Below, piece after piece: positions 39,251 to 50,611 of a stretch of 64,000 nucleotides of DNA (its first letter is position 1; each line of letters begins with the position of its first letter). The notes under the pieces were generated by a model. That model made no database searches. It was not told where the DNA came from and saw only the letters and a program-made list of their open reading frames with translations. The position numbers and the translations under genes were made by a program. Source of the stretch: Pterobdella sp. o SKG-2022 (lineage: Eukaryota; Annelida; Clitellata; Hirudinida; Piscicolidae). The stretch spans positions 16,361,971-16,425,970 of the forward strand of contig OZ038321.1 of NCBI GenBank assembly GCA_964035795.1, read 5' to 3'.

Positions 39251-42200
39251 ATGAACACTGTTTTCACAAATGGCTTAGATTTACATGAAAACTTTGATAC
39301 TTCTGTTTTAACCGATCAAACTTCTAGAACTGGTAACAATTTTAATGGTTTCAAATTTGTTTTACTACAAAAATTTTTTTTAATGCTTCATTCAACAGGT
39401 CAGGCTGTATTCCATCAAAAAAATTCATGTTTCAATATGTTTAAATCACAAAATCTGTCTTATTCAACTGGTCGACAAACTTTCATGAACTGTCAAAATA
39501 TGCCTCGACGATTTTCTAACAATTATAATCCTTCACTCAATAAGATACAATTTCAAAATTTTCCTAGAAAATGTAATGAAACTTTTGAAAATAAAACGAA
39601 AGAAAATGAAGAAAATAAAAATTGTGAAGATATTAAAAAGGATAAGATTAATGGTGAAATAAAAGTTTCACCTTTATGTTCAATAAATGAACTTGTCAAA
39701 TATAATAAAATTACAAGCCAATACATTTTGATTGATGAAACAGGACCTGCACATAAAAAAGTATTCTTAGTTTAAAAGTTTTTAATTATTTGTCATGTAT
39801 TAAACTCATAGGTTTTTGCTGTAAAATTGAAACTTGGGGATGAAGAGTTCTGTTCAAATGGACCAAGTATTAAAAAAGCACAAGAGGCTGCAGCTTCAGA
39901 AGCTCTCAAACTTACTTCTTATGTCAAGCCCCTACCTAAATGGAAAAAAAATCAAAGTGAATTATTACAACTATAAAAATTTTAAATATTTTAATGCATA
40001 ACCTTTAATTGAATTGATTCTCAACAAAAGCTAGCTTTGTTTAATGAAAGCTAAAAAATGATACATTCATACAGTCTTAACAAATTAACATAAAACTATC
40101 TCTATTTTGAAATTCAAGTTTGTCTTATCTAGGTTCAACAAGTAAAAACCCAAGTTTAACACCTACTGTGGAGTTGAATACATTGGCAATGAAACAAGGA
40201 AAAACTGTAGAATATAAAGTTATCACTAATAATAGTCATAACTACTCTGGCTTTGTGCAAAATATCTCTAAAAAAACGCCAATGCTTTTTAATAGTTATG
40301 AACCTTATTACAAGTGAGCTTATTTCAAGTTTTTTCTCAATCAATCATTTTTTTTATTTGTTGCTATGGTCATATTCAAACATAAATCAGGAACAACATT
40401 AAGCAATTATAATTTCTTATTTTCTAAGCCAACATAAATATTCAAGATAAAAACACTTTTCAAAGTTTAAGTATGTTTTAAAAACATGAAGTTTGTTTGT
40501 ATCTTCACTTAGTAATGTGAGTTCAACTTGTGAATTCAAAAAAAGCTGGGTGGACTCAAATAAATTTCATAAATTAATTTGTTTTGAATATTAATTACGT
40601 AGAAAGAAAGTGTCTAATCATGTTAGCATGAAACTGATTAAGTTAACTGCACAATTATCAATTTAAACAGCCACACTTCCAAATTTCAAATGGAAGTGAA
40701 GGTTGATGGTAGAATATACAAAGGCCAAGGTGTCTGGATGAAACAAGCCAAAAATGCATGTGCTTCTGCTGCTTTGGCCGACCTCAAGAAGATAATTATG
40801 ACAAACCAAATTGATTATGCTGATAAACTTCAAAAAGATTCTGATGGTTACATTATTTTATATAGTGTTTTGTACCAGCAATTAAAATGCGAAAATAATA
40901 CTTTTCATTGTATGCTCTGTTTCCATACAGTCTCTTATATATATTTTTCTCTAATATGTTTTTTCAGTAATTTAAATCCTATCTTAATCAAGTCTGATCA
41001 ACTGTTTTTTTTGAGTTCTAATAACAGCTCACTAAGAAAAAACCTACAAAGTTTATGGAAGATTAATTAGCTTCTTATATTCGATTTTACTTTATTTCAA
41101 ATTCCATTTTGTATTCAAAAAGAAATTTGAAATTACAGTAAATAACCAGCTAGTTCCAAAATCAGAGATTAGTCAAGTTTATGAAATTGCTTATCAGAGA
41201 CAAATGGTCGTCAATTTTGAGGTAGGCAATGAAAATACATTAAACTTGGCTATTTAATAGTTATATATACTTTCAGTAAAAATTATAACATTTTTACATT
41301 ATTAATAATTAAATTACTTTGTTTTATTTTTCTTAAAGATGCATACGTTTTCATTAATAGACAATTTGAAAATGAAAAAATGCAGAAACATTTCAATTGG
41401 TAGATAAATGGGATGTCTTTAAAAATTAAATTCTACAACTTATTACAGGTCACAAAGGAATCTGGACCCGCCCATATGAAGGTATATCACACCACATGCA
41501 CTTGTGGTGAACTCAAAGTGGATGGTGTAGGCAACAGTAAGAAGGATTCAAAAAAGAATTCTGCTGCTAAAATGCTCGTTGAGTTGAGAGGGTTGCCACC
41601 TCTGCCACCCATCTTTTTGAATGATTCTAAAAAATTACACAAAAAACCCGTCAAGAAAACTTCAAATAAAACAAAGGTGAGACTAATATTTTTCTGGTTT
41701 TGTTAAGAAAATTTTTACAGTTTGAAGATTATAGAAATAATTTGAAATGAAGTATATAAATATTTTTAAACTTTTTTTGGCCATTTTAAAGTACATAAAT
41801 TTATCATTCAAGCTGCACAAAGCGAATCCAGATCTAAGAGAAGGTACTCATCCCATAAGTCGACTCTATCAAATCCAGCAAGCCAAGAAAGAGCCAGAAC
41901 CCATTTACAAGATTCTCAAATCTGAAGCAAAAGGAAAATATACAAAATTTTTTGTTGAGGTTTTTATTTCGTAAATTTTTAAATGTTTTGAACCCCCGTC
42001 AAACATGCTAGCATGGAAACGGAAATAGAACGTGATGATCGTTATATCTAATTTTCGTCATTGTTTTTTAAGGTTACTGTAGGAGACAAGGCATGTTCAT
42101 CGTGGTCCACGAAAATAAAGACAGCACGTCTGCTGGCTACTGAACAAATGCTTCAATTGTTGGGTTATGTGAAACCTTCTACATTCAGCGATGATTCCAC

Positions 42201-43365
42201 GGATACTAATGGTGCAGAAAAACAACTGAGACATATCGATTGTGACATTGAATCTCTTGCTCGTGGTTTGATATTTTCTTTTTAATCTATTTGATAAATA
42301 ATATTTCTCTTGAAACATTATTAAAAATAATTATTGAAAAAGTTTATTAGCTTTTGATAAGTCTCAATATGGGGGAATTATTTTTTATTTGAAGTTAGAG
42401 CTAAAATCTTTAATTTTAATGAAGTTCGATCATGTAACATTGTATTGGTGAACCTTAGAAAATACGTAAGAAATTCAGTATACTTTGTAAAGCGCCAAGG
42501 AAAGAAACTGAAATTCAAAATGGACATATGCCAACTTAGAAATATTGGACTGATTTGTCAATCATATTAGTTTTTTAGTGTTTCAATAATTTTTTTTAAA
42601 ATTCACGCTAATTTTAGATCAATTAATTTAATTAGGTTAAAACTCTCGTTGACTACTTTATGATTCTTTTGCATTCGATGGTTATGAGAAATTAAATTGC
42701 ATTTTGAATATTATGATAATTATTTTTTATCAGATTATTATAAATGTTGACATTAACTTAAAAATATTAAAATAATTAGAAACTCTAAGTCCACATTAAC
42801 ATTTCAACTTCACAGAGGCGATGAGTGATTGTCCGATCATCCAATTAAAAAACATAACTGAAAAACTGGGGTGCCGAGTCCAATACAAAGATTTTCCTAA
42901 GGTTTTTTTTTAGTATATTAATACAATATATAATCGTCGACCCGTATAGCTCAGCTGATAGAGCTTAGTATAATTATCTAGTAACTGGGTTTGATCTCAT
43001 GTGGGATGACCTTAGCACTTGTTCCGCAGTGTGTTTTCGCTACATTAAATTTTTAGCAAGTGATTTGCTCTATAAGGAAAAGTGCTTTATAAATACCACA
43101 ATAACATTCTTCAAATAAAAGTTTTTAAAAATTTCAGAACCCCGACGACGTTTCGCACGTCACCTTAGTCACTCTGACCACGACACCTAGGCTGCATTGC
43201 CACGGTGAAGGAGTTTCATTCGATGAGTCACAAAAAGAAGCCGCCAAGAACTCTATTCAGCAGCTCTCTGAGATTTTGGCTCATATGAAATTATCACAAA
43301 GCGATGTTGAAGTTCCTACAGTTGTAAACCATTTTGGGGGTGCAGTAACAAGCCTTTCTCAATGA
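39251..43365 (+). CDS. STAU: Staufen-like double-stranded RNA-binding protein
   Basis: Staufen proteins bind structured mRNA for localisation, translation control and decay. Exons are 39251-39760, 39812-39956, 40133-40313, 40671-40846, 41139-41221, 41449-41676, 41813-41959, 42073-42265, 42816-42901 and 43138-43365. The phases close, giving about 658 residues. dsRBD1 begins near residue 148 (S-I-N-E-L-V-K-Y, then E-T-G-P-A-H-K-K). dsRBD2 is split by an insert, as in Staufen (L-N-T-L-A-M-K-Q-G-K, then K-V-D-G-R-I-Y-K-G). dsRBD3 is the canonical one (E-I-S-Q-V-Y-E-I-A, E-S-G-P-A-H-M-K, S-K-K-N-S-A-A). dsRBD4 begins P-I-S-R-L-Y-Q-I-Q-Q-A-K-K and has a divergent C-terminal helix. A dsRBD5-like domain ends the protein. 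The start Met follows an ATTTCAG that may be the acceptor of a 5' UTR intron. Residues 33-49 could be an in-frame 51 nt intron (39348-39398). Confidence 0.9.
42939..43010 (+). repeat. tRNA-derived SINE-like sequence in last Staufen intron
   Basis: CCCGTATAGCTCAGCTGATA and AGAGCTTAG form a tRNA D-arm-like head, followed by GTAACTGGGTTTGATCTC, a B-box-like segment also present in the copy at 37151-37206. The anticodon region is drifted. Downstream sequence is AT-rich with no clear tail. Confidence 0.6.
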
Positions 43366-44475
43366 AGGAAATAATCAATTGAATTTATCATATTGCATAT
43401 AGCTTAGGATTGAAAAGCTTTTTCCTTAATTAAATTAAAATTAAAATATTTACAAATTTGTAAAGTTTGATCAAATATTTTGTGAAGAATCTAATTTAAA
43501 TTTTAGCATGAATTGTAAAAGTACGTTGATTCTACTCAAACTTAAATAACTCTTAGAAGTTTAAATTTTAAAAAAAGCATTATTTATTTATTGAGCAGAA
43601 AAATGTATCAGGTATTTATCAATCTCACTAAATAAAACAGAAGTTGTGAAAGAATATCTTAAAGATGCAAAAATCACTGACAAATCAAAAAAGCCTACAA
43701 ATGTTATCATACATGTATTCAATTGTAGCAATTGATTTATCGACCTATCATGCAAGCTTCAATCGTCGAATCTTTCAGCCATTTTCAAGAAAAAATCTAG
43801 CTTAATTTTTATTAATGAAATAAAGCAAAAAAACAGTTTTCAAAACCTTTGCCCATAAAAGACCCGTTAGAACCGAAAATTTCAGTTACCATCACAATTT
43901 TTAATTGTTTCGATGATATTCATTGAAAAGGTATTTGAACCTTATGGATGCCCGATTAGTAATGCTTCTTTGAGCCAAGTGCAAATTTTATGAAAATTAA
44001 TACGGTTTTGGATTTCAAACTAGTTTGTGAATTATGATTGTAATTCGAAGTTGAATTCATTAAAAATGAAAATACAAGTTTATTAAGAATCTTTAGGGTT
44101 TATTAGAAAATCATTATAAAGTCTTTTGAAAACCTTTTTATTTGACCGTATTATTTTTTAACAAACTATTTACTCATGAAAAATACACGAAATTTTTCAA
44201 AAAATTTATGAATACTATTATAACTATCTATTATGTCAAAACTGATACTCCCTGCATCAAAGCCTTTGTATACAAAATCTACATCATGTCAACAATCCAA
44301 AACCTTCAAATTTACACTAAGTGTTTCGGTTTCTACGGTATTTCAAAATTTAACTTGAAATTTCGAGATTAGATTTTTATTGGATAGTGAAATTTGTTAT
44401 TATGAATTGACAGTTTTTATAATTTATTAAATTATCAAAAAAAAGTAAAGCTTGGTCATGGTTTAACTTCAACAA
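43366..44475. other. Convergent spacer between Staufen and the ankyrin gene
   Basis: AT-rich sequence with the 3' flanks of both genes. The plus-strand frame at 44142-44372 has no recognisable features and I do not call it a gene. Confidence 0.5.
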
Positions 44476-47115
44476 TCAAACATTAGAATTGAATAAATGG
44501 GAGGTAGAAGTGTTTAAAACCTCAAAAGATTTACTCATTTGATTGTTCTGGTTTTTCGTGTTGAGCTCATTCATTTTATTTCTTAGTTGTTGAATGCTTC
44601 TGGAACTATTGTCTAATTGGTTAATAGATTGAGAACCCGATATTCCAGATGAGTATGTTGGTTTTGAAGGAAAAGCTGCATCACCTGCAGAAATTTTAGC
44701 CAAATTCGAATGTTTCATATTATCCATAGAAACTTCTGCGGCTTTAGCAAAAACCATGTTTGTTGGCTTTTTGAGGAGTTCTGGAGGTTTTCTTTCAGTT
44801 TTCGGAACTGTTTTATTTTCTGCCCATTGATCTTCATCTTCTTGTTCCACAATTTTCTGTTTACTTCGTTTGACTGGTATGGGTTTTTTAGTTACTTCCT
44901 TATTATGAGGTTTTTCAATTGTTTCGCTTTTAGTCGTTTTTTTTGTTTTTTTAGGAGCTGTTTGTTTGCTATCATCAGTATTGAATCCAATAAAAGTTGT
45001 TCCTGTCTTCTCTTTAGGTATTTTGCTAGTTTTTGGTTTGCCATATTTATCAAGAGGAATGACCTTTATTGTTGTTTGCCCGTCAGCAGTTCTATCATCA
45101 ACTTCCAACTGAATAACCTTATCTATGTTGTTTCTCGAAGTTTTATCTGATGAGAATTTCGGTTTTGCTGGAAGAATAGGTTTTGTTTTTTTCTTTTCAA
45201 AGAATGAGTCTGATTGGGAAGAAGTGTCATTTTCACTGCTGGTTTCACTTTCACTTGACGTTTCCTCGTCCAAATGTCTGTTTTGATTTTCAACCCATTT
45301 TGATACTTGGTTTCTTTTTTTATGTCTACTCGCTTTTTCATTGATTTTATCAAGTTTTTCAATTGACTCGTCATCTAAATAAAATTCTTCACTACTCATT
45401 GATCTTCTGTTGTGTTTAAGTTTTTTTGAGCTCTGACGCGATGCTACATCACTGTACTCATCAAATTCTGAAGATTCTCTTATAGTGTCATATGTATTGT
45501 GTCTTTGTTTTTTTCCATTTTTTCTTTTGTGTTTTTTATTCAGATCTTCAACAGATTCCGGAGGAGTCACACTCCATACACTAGTTATTTCACTAGCTTG
45601 ATAATTATTTCTTCGGCGATATTCTACTTCTTTACTTTTCAATCTATTCCGTGCCTTTTTTCGATCTAAATGTTCAACAGATTTAGCTCTTCTTGAATCA
45701 AGATATGTACTTTGTTCACTTGGAGTTCTCAAATGACGAGTGCTACTTCCAAAATATCTTTGCTCTTCAGTCTTTGTTCTAGAACTGTTTGATGAACTAT
45801 TTGAATTTTGCATTATTGGATGCAGTTGAGTTGCGGATTGGTTTCCAACAAAGTTTCTGCTACCAAACATAGGCTGGGGCATTCGATTGTGACTACCAGC
45901 AAGCATAGGATTTATGTTAAAAGTAGATAACGATCTTGTTGAAGCGTTTGTAAATGCGTTTCGTTGGAAATTTGTAGCAAACCCTCTTGCTCTAACTTCT
46001 GCAGAATCATACATAATTCTATCTCGATCCTGCATTGCATTTTTGATAGTTTGTCTAGAAACAGCGTCATCATCGGCAACAAGGTCTACAGCTCTATTTT
46101 TGTTGTTGTCTTCTAGAAGAGGATCGCATCCAGCCATCACTAAAACTTCAATCACTTTTTGGAATTCACTTCTAGCACCCAAATGCATGGCAGTTTCTCC
46201 TCTCCCATTCTGATGGTTCACTTCAGCTCCAGAGTTTATCAACACTTTAACGGTTTCTGCATAATCATCTTTAGACTTCATACCTAACGGATCATAAAGA
46301 TCTAGAACAGTGTAATGCAGCGGTGTATTTCCTTCTGTATCCAAAGAATTCACATCGGCACTGCATAGGTTTATCAAAGCAAACACAGTTTCCGCATGTC
46401 CGTTCCTAGCAGCAACATGGATGGGAGCTTTTTCTAAATCATCATAACATGGTACCTTAACGTTTGGATTAACTCCATAAATTTCACAAAAAGTTTGAAT
46501 AAGATTTGTATGGCCTTCTTTTGCAGCCATGTGTATGGGAAGGGCTCCGAGCTGACCTCGTTTGAAAAGATCTCCTCCGTACTTCATCAACAGGTGCACC
46601 AGCTCAGTGTGTCCATATATCGTAGCTACATGAAGCGGAGTATTCCCAGAAATATCAGCAATAGTACATTGAGCTCCTCTAGATAATAAGCATTTGACCA
46701 TTCTATAGTTTGCTCTTCGGATAGCATGATGCAATGGTGTCCTACCTTTGTGGTCTTGCACATTGGAGTCAGCGTTTAAACCGATTATAGTTTCCACTGT
46801 TTCATAAATACCTTTTTTGACGGCTATGATTAAGGCGCACTTTTTTTTCTTCAAATATCCATACTCGTAAATGTAGTTTATATCAGCTCCATGTATTTGA
46901 ACCATGTATTTTAAGATAGCAGGATCTGGAAGAGAAGCAGCCATAAGTAGGGGTAGTTCTACAAAATCTGATGCCAAACGTTTGACTTCTGAAATGAGAA
47001 ATGCTTTGACTTTTTTTTGATCTCTGAACTTAGTTGAAAGTATGTCGCTAACTTTTTTTATATCGTTCAGCTCTATTGCTGCCAGCAAATAGGGTCCGTG
47101 TGTTTTTCTACCCAT
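44476..47115 (-). CDS. Intronless ankyrin-repeat protein with long Ser/Lys-rich tail
   Basis: A single uninterrupted frame encodes 879 residues. The first 360 or so contain about eight ankyrin repeats with good consensus, for example G-R-T-P-L-H-H-A near residue 122, G-N-T-P-L-H-V-A near 155, K-A-P-I-H-V-A-A-R-N-G-H near 226 and G-N-T-P-L-H-Y-T near 262. The remainder is low-complexity, rich in Ser, Lys, Asn and Glu, with R-S-M-S-S-E-E-F and an acidic E-T-S-S-E-S-E run. No membrane segment, kinase or other catalytic domain is visible. I do not recognise the orthologue. Ankyrin repeats usually act as protein-binding scaffolds, and nothing here narrows the partner. The lack of introns beside intron-rich neighbours is notable. 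The start Met is the first in frame, close upstream of the first repeat. Confidence 0.9.
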   Translation of the reverse strand: MGRKTHGPYLLAAIELNDIKKVSDILSTKFRDQKKVKAFLISEVKRLASDFVELPLLMAASLPDPAILKYMVQIHGADINYIYEYGYLKKKKCALIIAVKKGIYETVETIIGLNADSNVQDHKGRTPLHHAIRRANYRMVKCLLSRGAQCTIADISGNTPLHVATIYGHTELVHLLMKYGGDLFKRGQLGALPIHMAAKEGHTNLIQTFCEIYGVNPNVKVPCYDDLEKAPIHVAARNGHAETVFALINLCSADVNSLDTEGNTPLHYTVLDLYDPLGMKSKDDYAETVKVLINSGAEVNHQNGRGETAMHLGARSEFQKVIEVLVMAGCDPLLEDNNKNRAVDLVADDDAVSRQTIKNAMQDRDRIMYDSAEVRARGFATNFQRNAFTNASTRSLSTFNINPMLAGSHNRMPQPMFGSRNFVGNQSATQLHPIMQNSNSSSNSSRTKTEEQRYFGSSTRHLRTPSEQSTYLDSRRAKSVEHLDRKKARNRLKSKEVEYRRRNNYQASEITSVWSVTPPESVEDLNKKHKRKNGKKQRHNTYDTIRESSEFDEYSDVASRQSSKKLKHNRRSMSSEEFYLDDESIEKLDKINEKASRHKKRNQVSKWVENQNRHLDEETSSESETSSENDTSSQSDSFFEKKKTKPILPAKPKFSSDKTSRNNIDKVIQLEVDDRTADGQTTIKVIPLDKYGKPKTSKIPKEKTGTTFIGFNTDDSKQTAPKKTKKTTKSETIEKPHNKEVTKKPIPVKRSKQKIVEQEDEDQWAENKTVPKTERKPPELLKKPTNMVFAKAAEVSMDNMKHSNLAKISAGDAAFPSKPTYSSGISGSQSINQLDNSSRSIQQLRNKMNELNTKNQNNQMSKSFEVLNTSTSHLFNSNV

Positions 47116-50100
47116 TTTAAAGTTTTTTTACTTTTAAATTATCAATATTAAAATTTCAAAAAGTTTTATTTCGAAAGTAAAATGTTCCCAAAACGATCAA
47201 ACTACGTAATTCTAACGATTACTCATAACGAAGCGAGGCTATAAAGTTTATGAGAACGACTATAATTTCAACATTGTTTTCTTTTCTACCTGTCCTATCA
47301 CACACGTGATTTAAAAATTGAATTAGAATGTAAACCACTACAGTTCTGAAATTTGAGAGATTTCAATTTCATTGTTTTTGAGATAATTTTTTGAGTTGTT
47401 TCTATGAGAAAGCTTTTTCAATTTTATTTTGTTGTTTTTTTTAAATTTAAAACAATGCAAATTGCTTTTAAATATGCATAATTTTGTGAATGGTTTCAGA
47501 TTTATACTGATATGATGGTGATTTAGAAACTTAATGATCTTAACGTAAATCTTTCCTTAGTGAAATTTTTAAAATTTCGTTTATAAATTTTTTAAAATAA
47601 AATTTTAACAAAATTTGTTGAGCTATTCTAGTTTTAGAGAGTTCAACATTGGGAAAGATGTTTGAACATAATTCCTGTAATAACCACATATGCATAATTA
47701 TTTTCAACTCACACAAATTATCAGATAATAATTCATGATAAAATTAGACAAACATCTGAAATTATTGGTTAGAAGATTATAATGAGTAAAAGAGAAAAAA
47801 TTAGAAACAATGGTACTTAAATAGCATTGCAGCTCAATTACTCAATGCCTTGCAAATCCTTGCTGCTTGGTGTTGTTATTCGGCATTTTAATCGTAACTA
47901 AAACTATTTCATGGTGTTTGTGTACAATATTGACATTTCAATTGAGTATTTGAATGCATTTGTTTCAATATATTAAATAGAAATGTCGGTTTAATTGTTT
48001 GGTGATTTTATTAAGTTATGTATTTTTATATAAAATTTTTATTAAGTTTCTATGTTTTTAAATATAAATTTTTATAAATAAGAATTTATAAAAAATAAAA
48101 GTTATAAATACAAAAAACTACAAATAATTATGAAGCTGAAAATTATGAATAAGCATAGAAATTAAAATAGCAAAAAGCTAATTTATTGTTTGGTGAATGC
48201 TGGGAATGTTAGGAAGAAAGAGCTTTATCACATCGTCTTCGTAACAACATTCACTTTTTCAAGTTTAAACGTATTGTTACCTCTTCATACAATATTTTTG
48301 TAGTTCTTTATTATATATGAAAGCTTTGTATATGTTTTATATGCATTCAAAAACTTATCTAGGTAAGTTTTTATAGCGAAATTTTTATAACAGAATTATC
48401 ATTTTGAATCACACATAATTTAATAGTTTGGATAGAAATACAAAAATGATTTTGAGCTGAATATATAACACATGCATACAAAGTGATAAGATATGCATTA
48501 AGAACATATGGGATTTATGTCGATTTCACGCAGCATTCAACAAGCATGCTTGGAAGTTTGCTGTTGTAAGCCTGCTGGTTTAAGATGCAACTTTAGAAGG
48601 CTTTATGTTAGAATCCTTAAAAGATGACTGCAATCATTGCTACCCTGATTTCGAAGTTTTCTTTCAAAGGTGTTAGTCAAAACTGTGGTTTATTTAATAT
48701 AAGTTTTATCTTGTTTAATCAAACAAACAATTTCAAAGTTTTTAGTTCTTGGAGCTCGAGAATCAAGTCGAATTTTTCAACCGAATGTACGTGTTTCTAT
48801 GCAAACCATAGTAATTTGATGGTCGTATGGAATGTATAGAAGTACGTACAAAACGGCTAGTCAACCAATAATTGATTATTTGGAAAAAGACCAAAAGGTT
48901 TCTGTTTTTCGTTTTTAGCGAACTTAATTTCAAATAAAATTTTAGTGCTTTTTCATGTTTTATTTGTATTTTATAGATATTTTTTAGAAACAATAATTTT
49001 TAGTTATTGCTTGAATATTTGTGAATACACGATAAATTTTAAACTTCTCCAATGTCACGAAGCTTTTTCATATATTTCTTATATCATGAAGTAACTAATA
49101 TTAAAATAGAATTGAATGCATATATTTGAAATTTCCATACATTTGGATTTAAGTTATTAGAGAGCATAGTTAGAATTATTTAGATTTAAATTCTGAAGAA
49201 ACTAGTCATTCATTAATTTAAAATAAACTCATGACTTGCGCACTGTGATTGGTAAACGACAAGGTTTAGAAATTGATATTTAATAATTTATTTCCTTGGA
49301 ATAAAAATTAAAAAATGATAAATGTGACGTTTTAAATGACTTTAAACAATTATTTTTAATTTGCATTCATGAACTCTGTTTAATCAGTTCAAAATTGTAA
49401 GTTAAGTCTAATTATGTGCTAATATTTGAATCTAATCATTATTCTAGAAATATTTTTGCGTTTAATGAGCTGTTTTTTAATGAATATTTTTTTTATCATT
49501 TATTAAACTTAGTTATTGATAATATTTTCGAATGTATTAGTTTCAAATAAAAAGGATTTGTTGAATAAATAAGCAAAACTCTCAAGTACCCCATCATAAA
49601 TTATCTAAAAGATAAAGAACGAGTTTATTTTTGTCTAAGAAAGGAACCAACTCTTCAATCTTCGTATTATCTTGTAAAGGAGTAGTGTCTAAAAAAAAAG
49701 CTTGGTTTTCCAAGGAAAACCCAAATAGTTCGCAGAGCTGTCAATTTATGTTATATATTATCTTTGAAAAATAATAAATTTTCAAAAATAGTTTTTTAAT
49801 TGAATTATTAAAATGAACCTGTTTTTTGAGAGATAAAATATTTTTTTTGTTTGAAATTGTCAGGGTGTATTTATGTTCAGATGAAATTTTGCTTTCAATA
49901 TGAATAGTGATTCTGCAAAATATAAAATCTTTAGGAGTTAAATAATAACCTGCAAAATTGAGTAATTAGTTAGTTTAATGGAATATAATGTATTTCTGAT
50001 AAATAAATAGCTCTTATTTTATTATTTGATGATGTCAGATTTCTTAAGAAAAGCTTAGGGAATTTGGTAAAATAAATACTTTTTGCTTGTTTCCCTAACT

Positions 50101-50147
50101 ACATAAACATTATTTTTTTGGAAAATGAATAAGAAAATGAATTGAAA
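47116..50147. other. AT-rich spacer
   Basis: No convincing gene is seen. It holds the 5' flank of the ankyrin gene, a decayed family A arm near 49050-49100 (TCACGAAGCTTTTTCATATA) and a one-sided family B fragment at 50045-50097 (AAGAAAAGCTTAGGGAATTT). Confidence 0.5.
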
Positions 50148-50295
50148 TTATAAAAACTTTGTTTTTCGAACAACATCATCAAGCTTCATTGAAACTTTAT
50201 AATTGCTTTCAGCCACTATTTTTGCTAGTCTCTCTGCTTCGTTCTTGTTACCATTTCTTATTGCTTCTTGTGTTCTTCGACATAAATCATGTATC
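50148..50295 (-). CDS. Candidate terminal exon of an unknown minus-strand gene
   Basis: On the minus strand an ATTTTTAG acceptor precedes 49 codons that look coding: L-C-R-R-T-Q-E-A-I-R-N-G, then E-A-E-R-L-A-K-I-V-A-E-S and K-V-S-M-K-L-D-D. The frame ends at TAA. The amphipathic pattern (helix, G-N-K, helix, then V-S-M-K-L) vaguely recalls the N-terminal helical domain of HOIL-1/SHARPIN-like proteins, but that is a guess. No matching upstream exon was found, and the upstream region runs into the COQ2 start at 50612. Confidence 0.35.
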
Positions 50296-50611
50296 CTAAA
50301 AATTAATATTTTTGAAATAAACATTTAATGAAAATTTTCAAACTTCTCCATTGTGACTTGTAGCTATTTGCAAATAAATGGGGATTTCCTGAGTGATACT
50401 TCTTCAATATAACTATTTATAAAAAAAAATAAAAAAACAAAAAAAAAACGAATGTTTTTGAAATTTATTTTATCATTTATTCCAAAGTAAATTTTCTTTC
50501 GACAAATAACAACATCAAAAATAACTTTTAACCGCCATTTCTAAAAGTTCCTACAATGTCAGTTATTGGGCGAGCGTTATGTTTAATTTAAAGTAGTTTA
50601 ATCATGAAAAA

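Noticed and set aside
44710..45150. Plus-strand 146-codon frame rich in Phe and Ser
   Set aside because: It is the complement of the Lys-rich and Glu-rich tail of the ankyrin gene.
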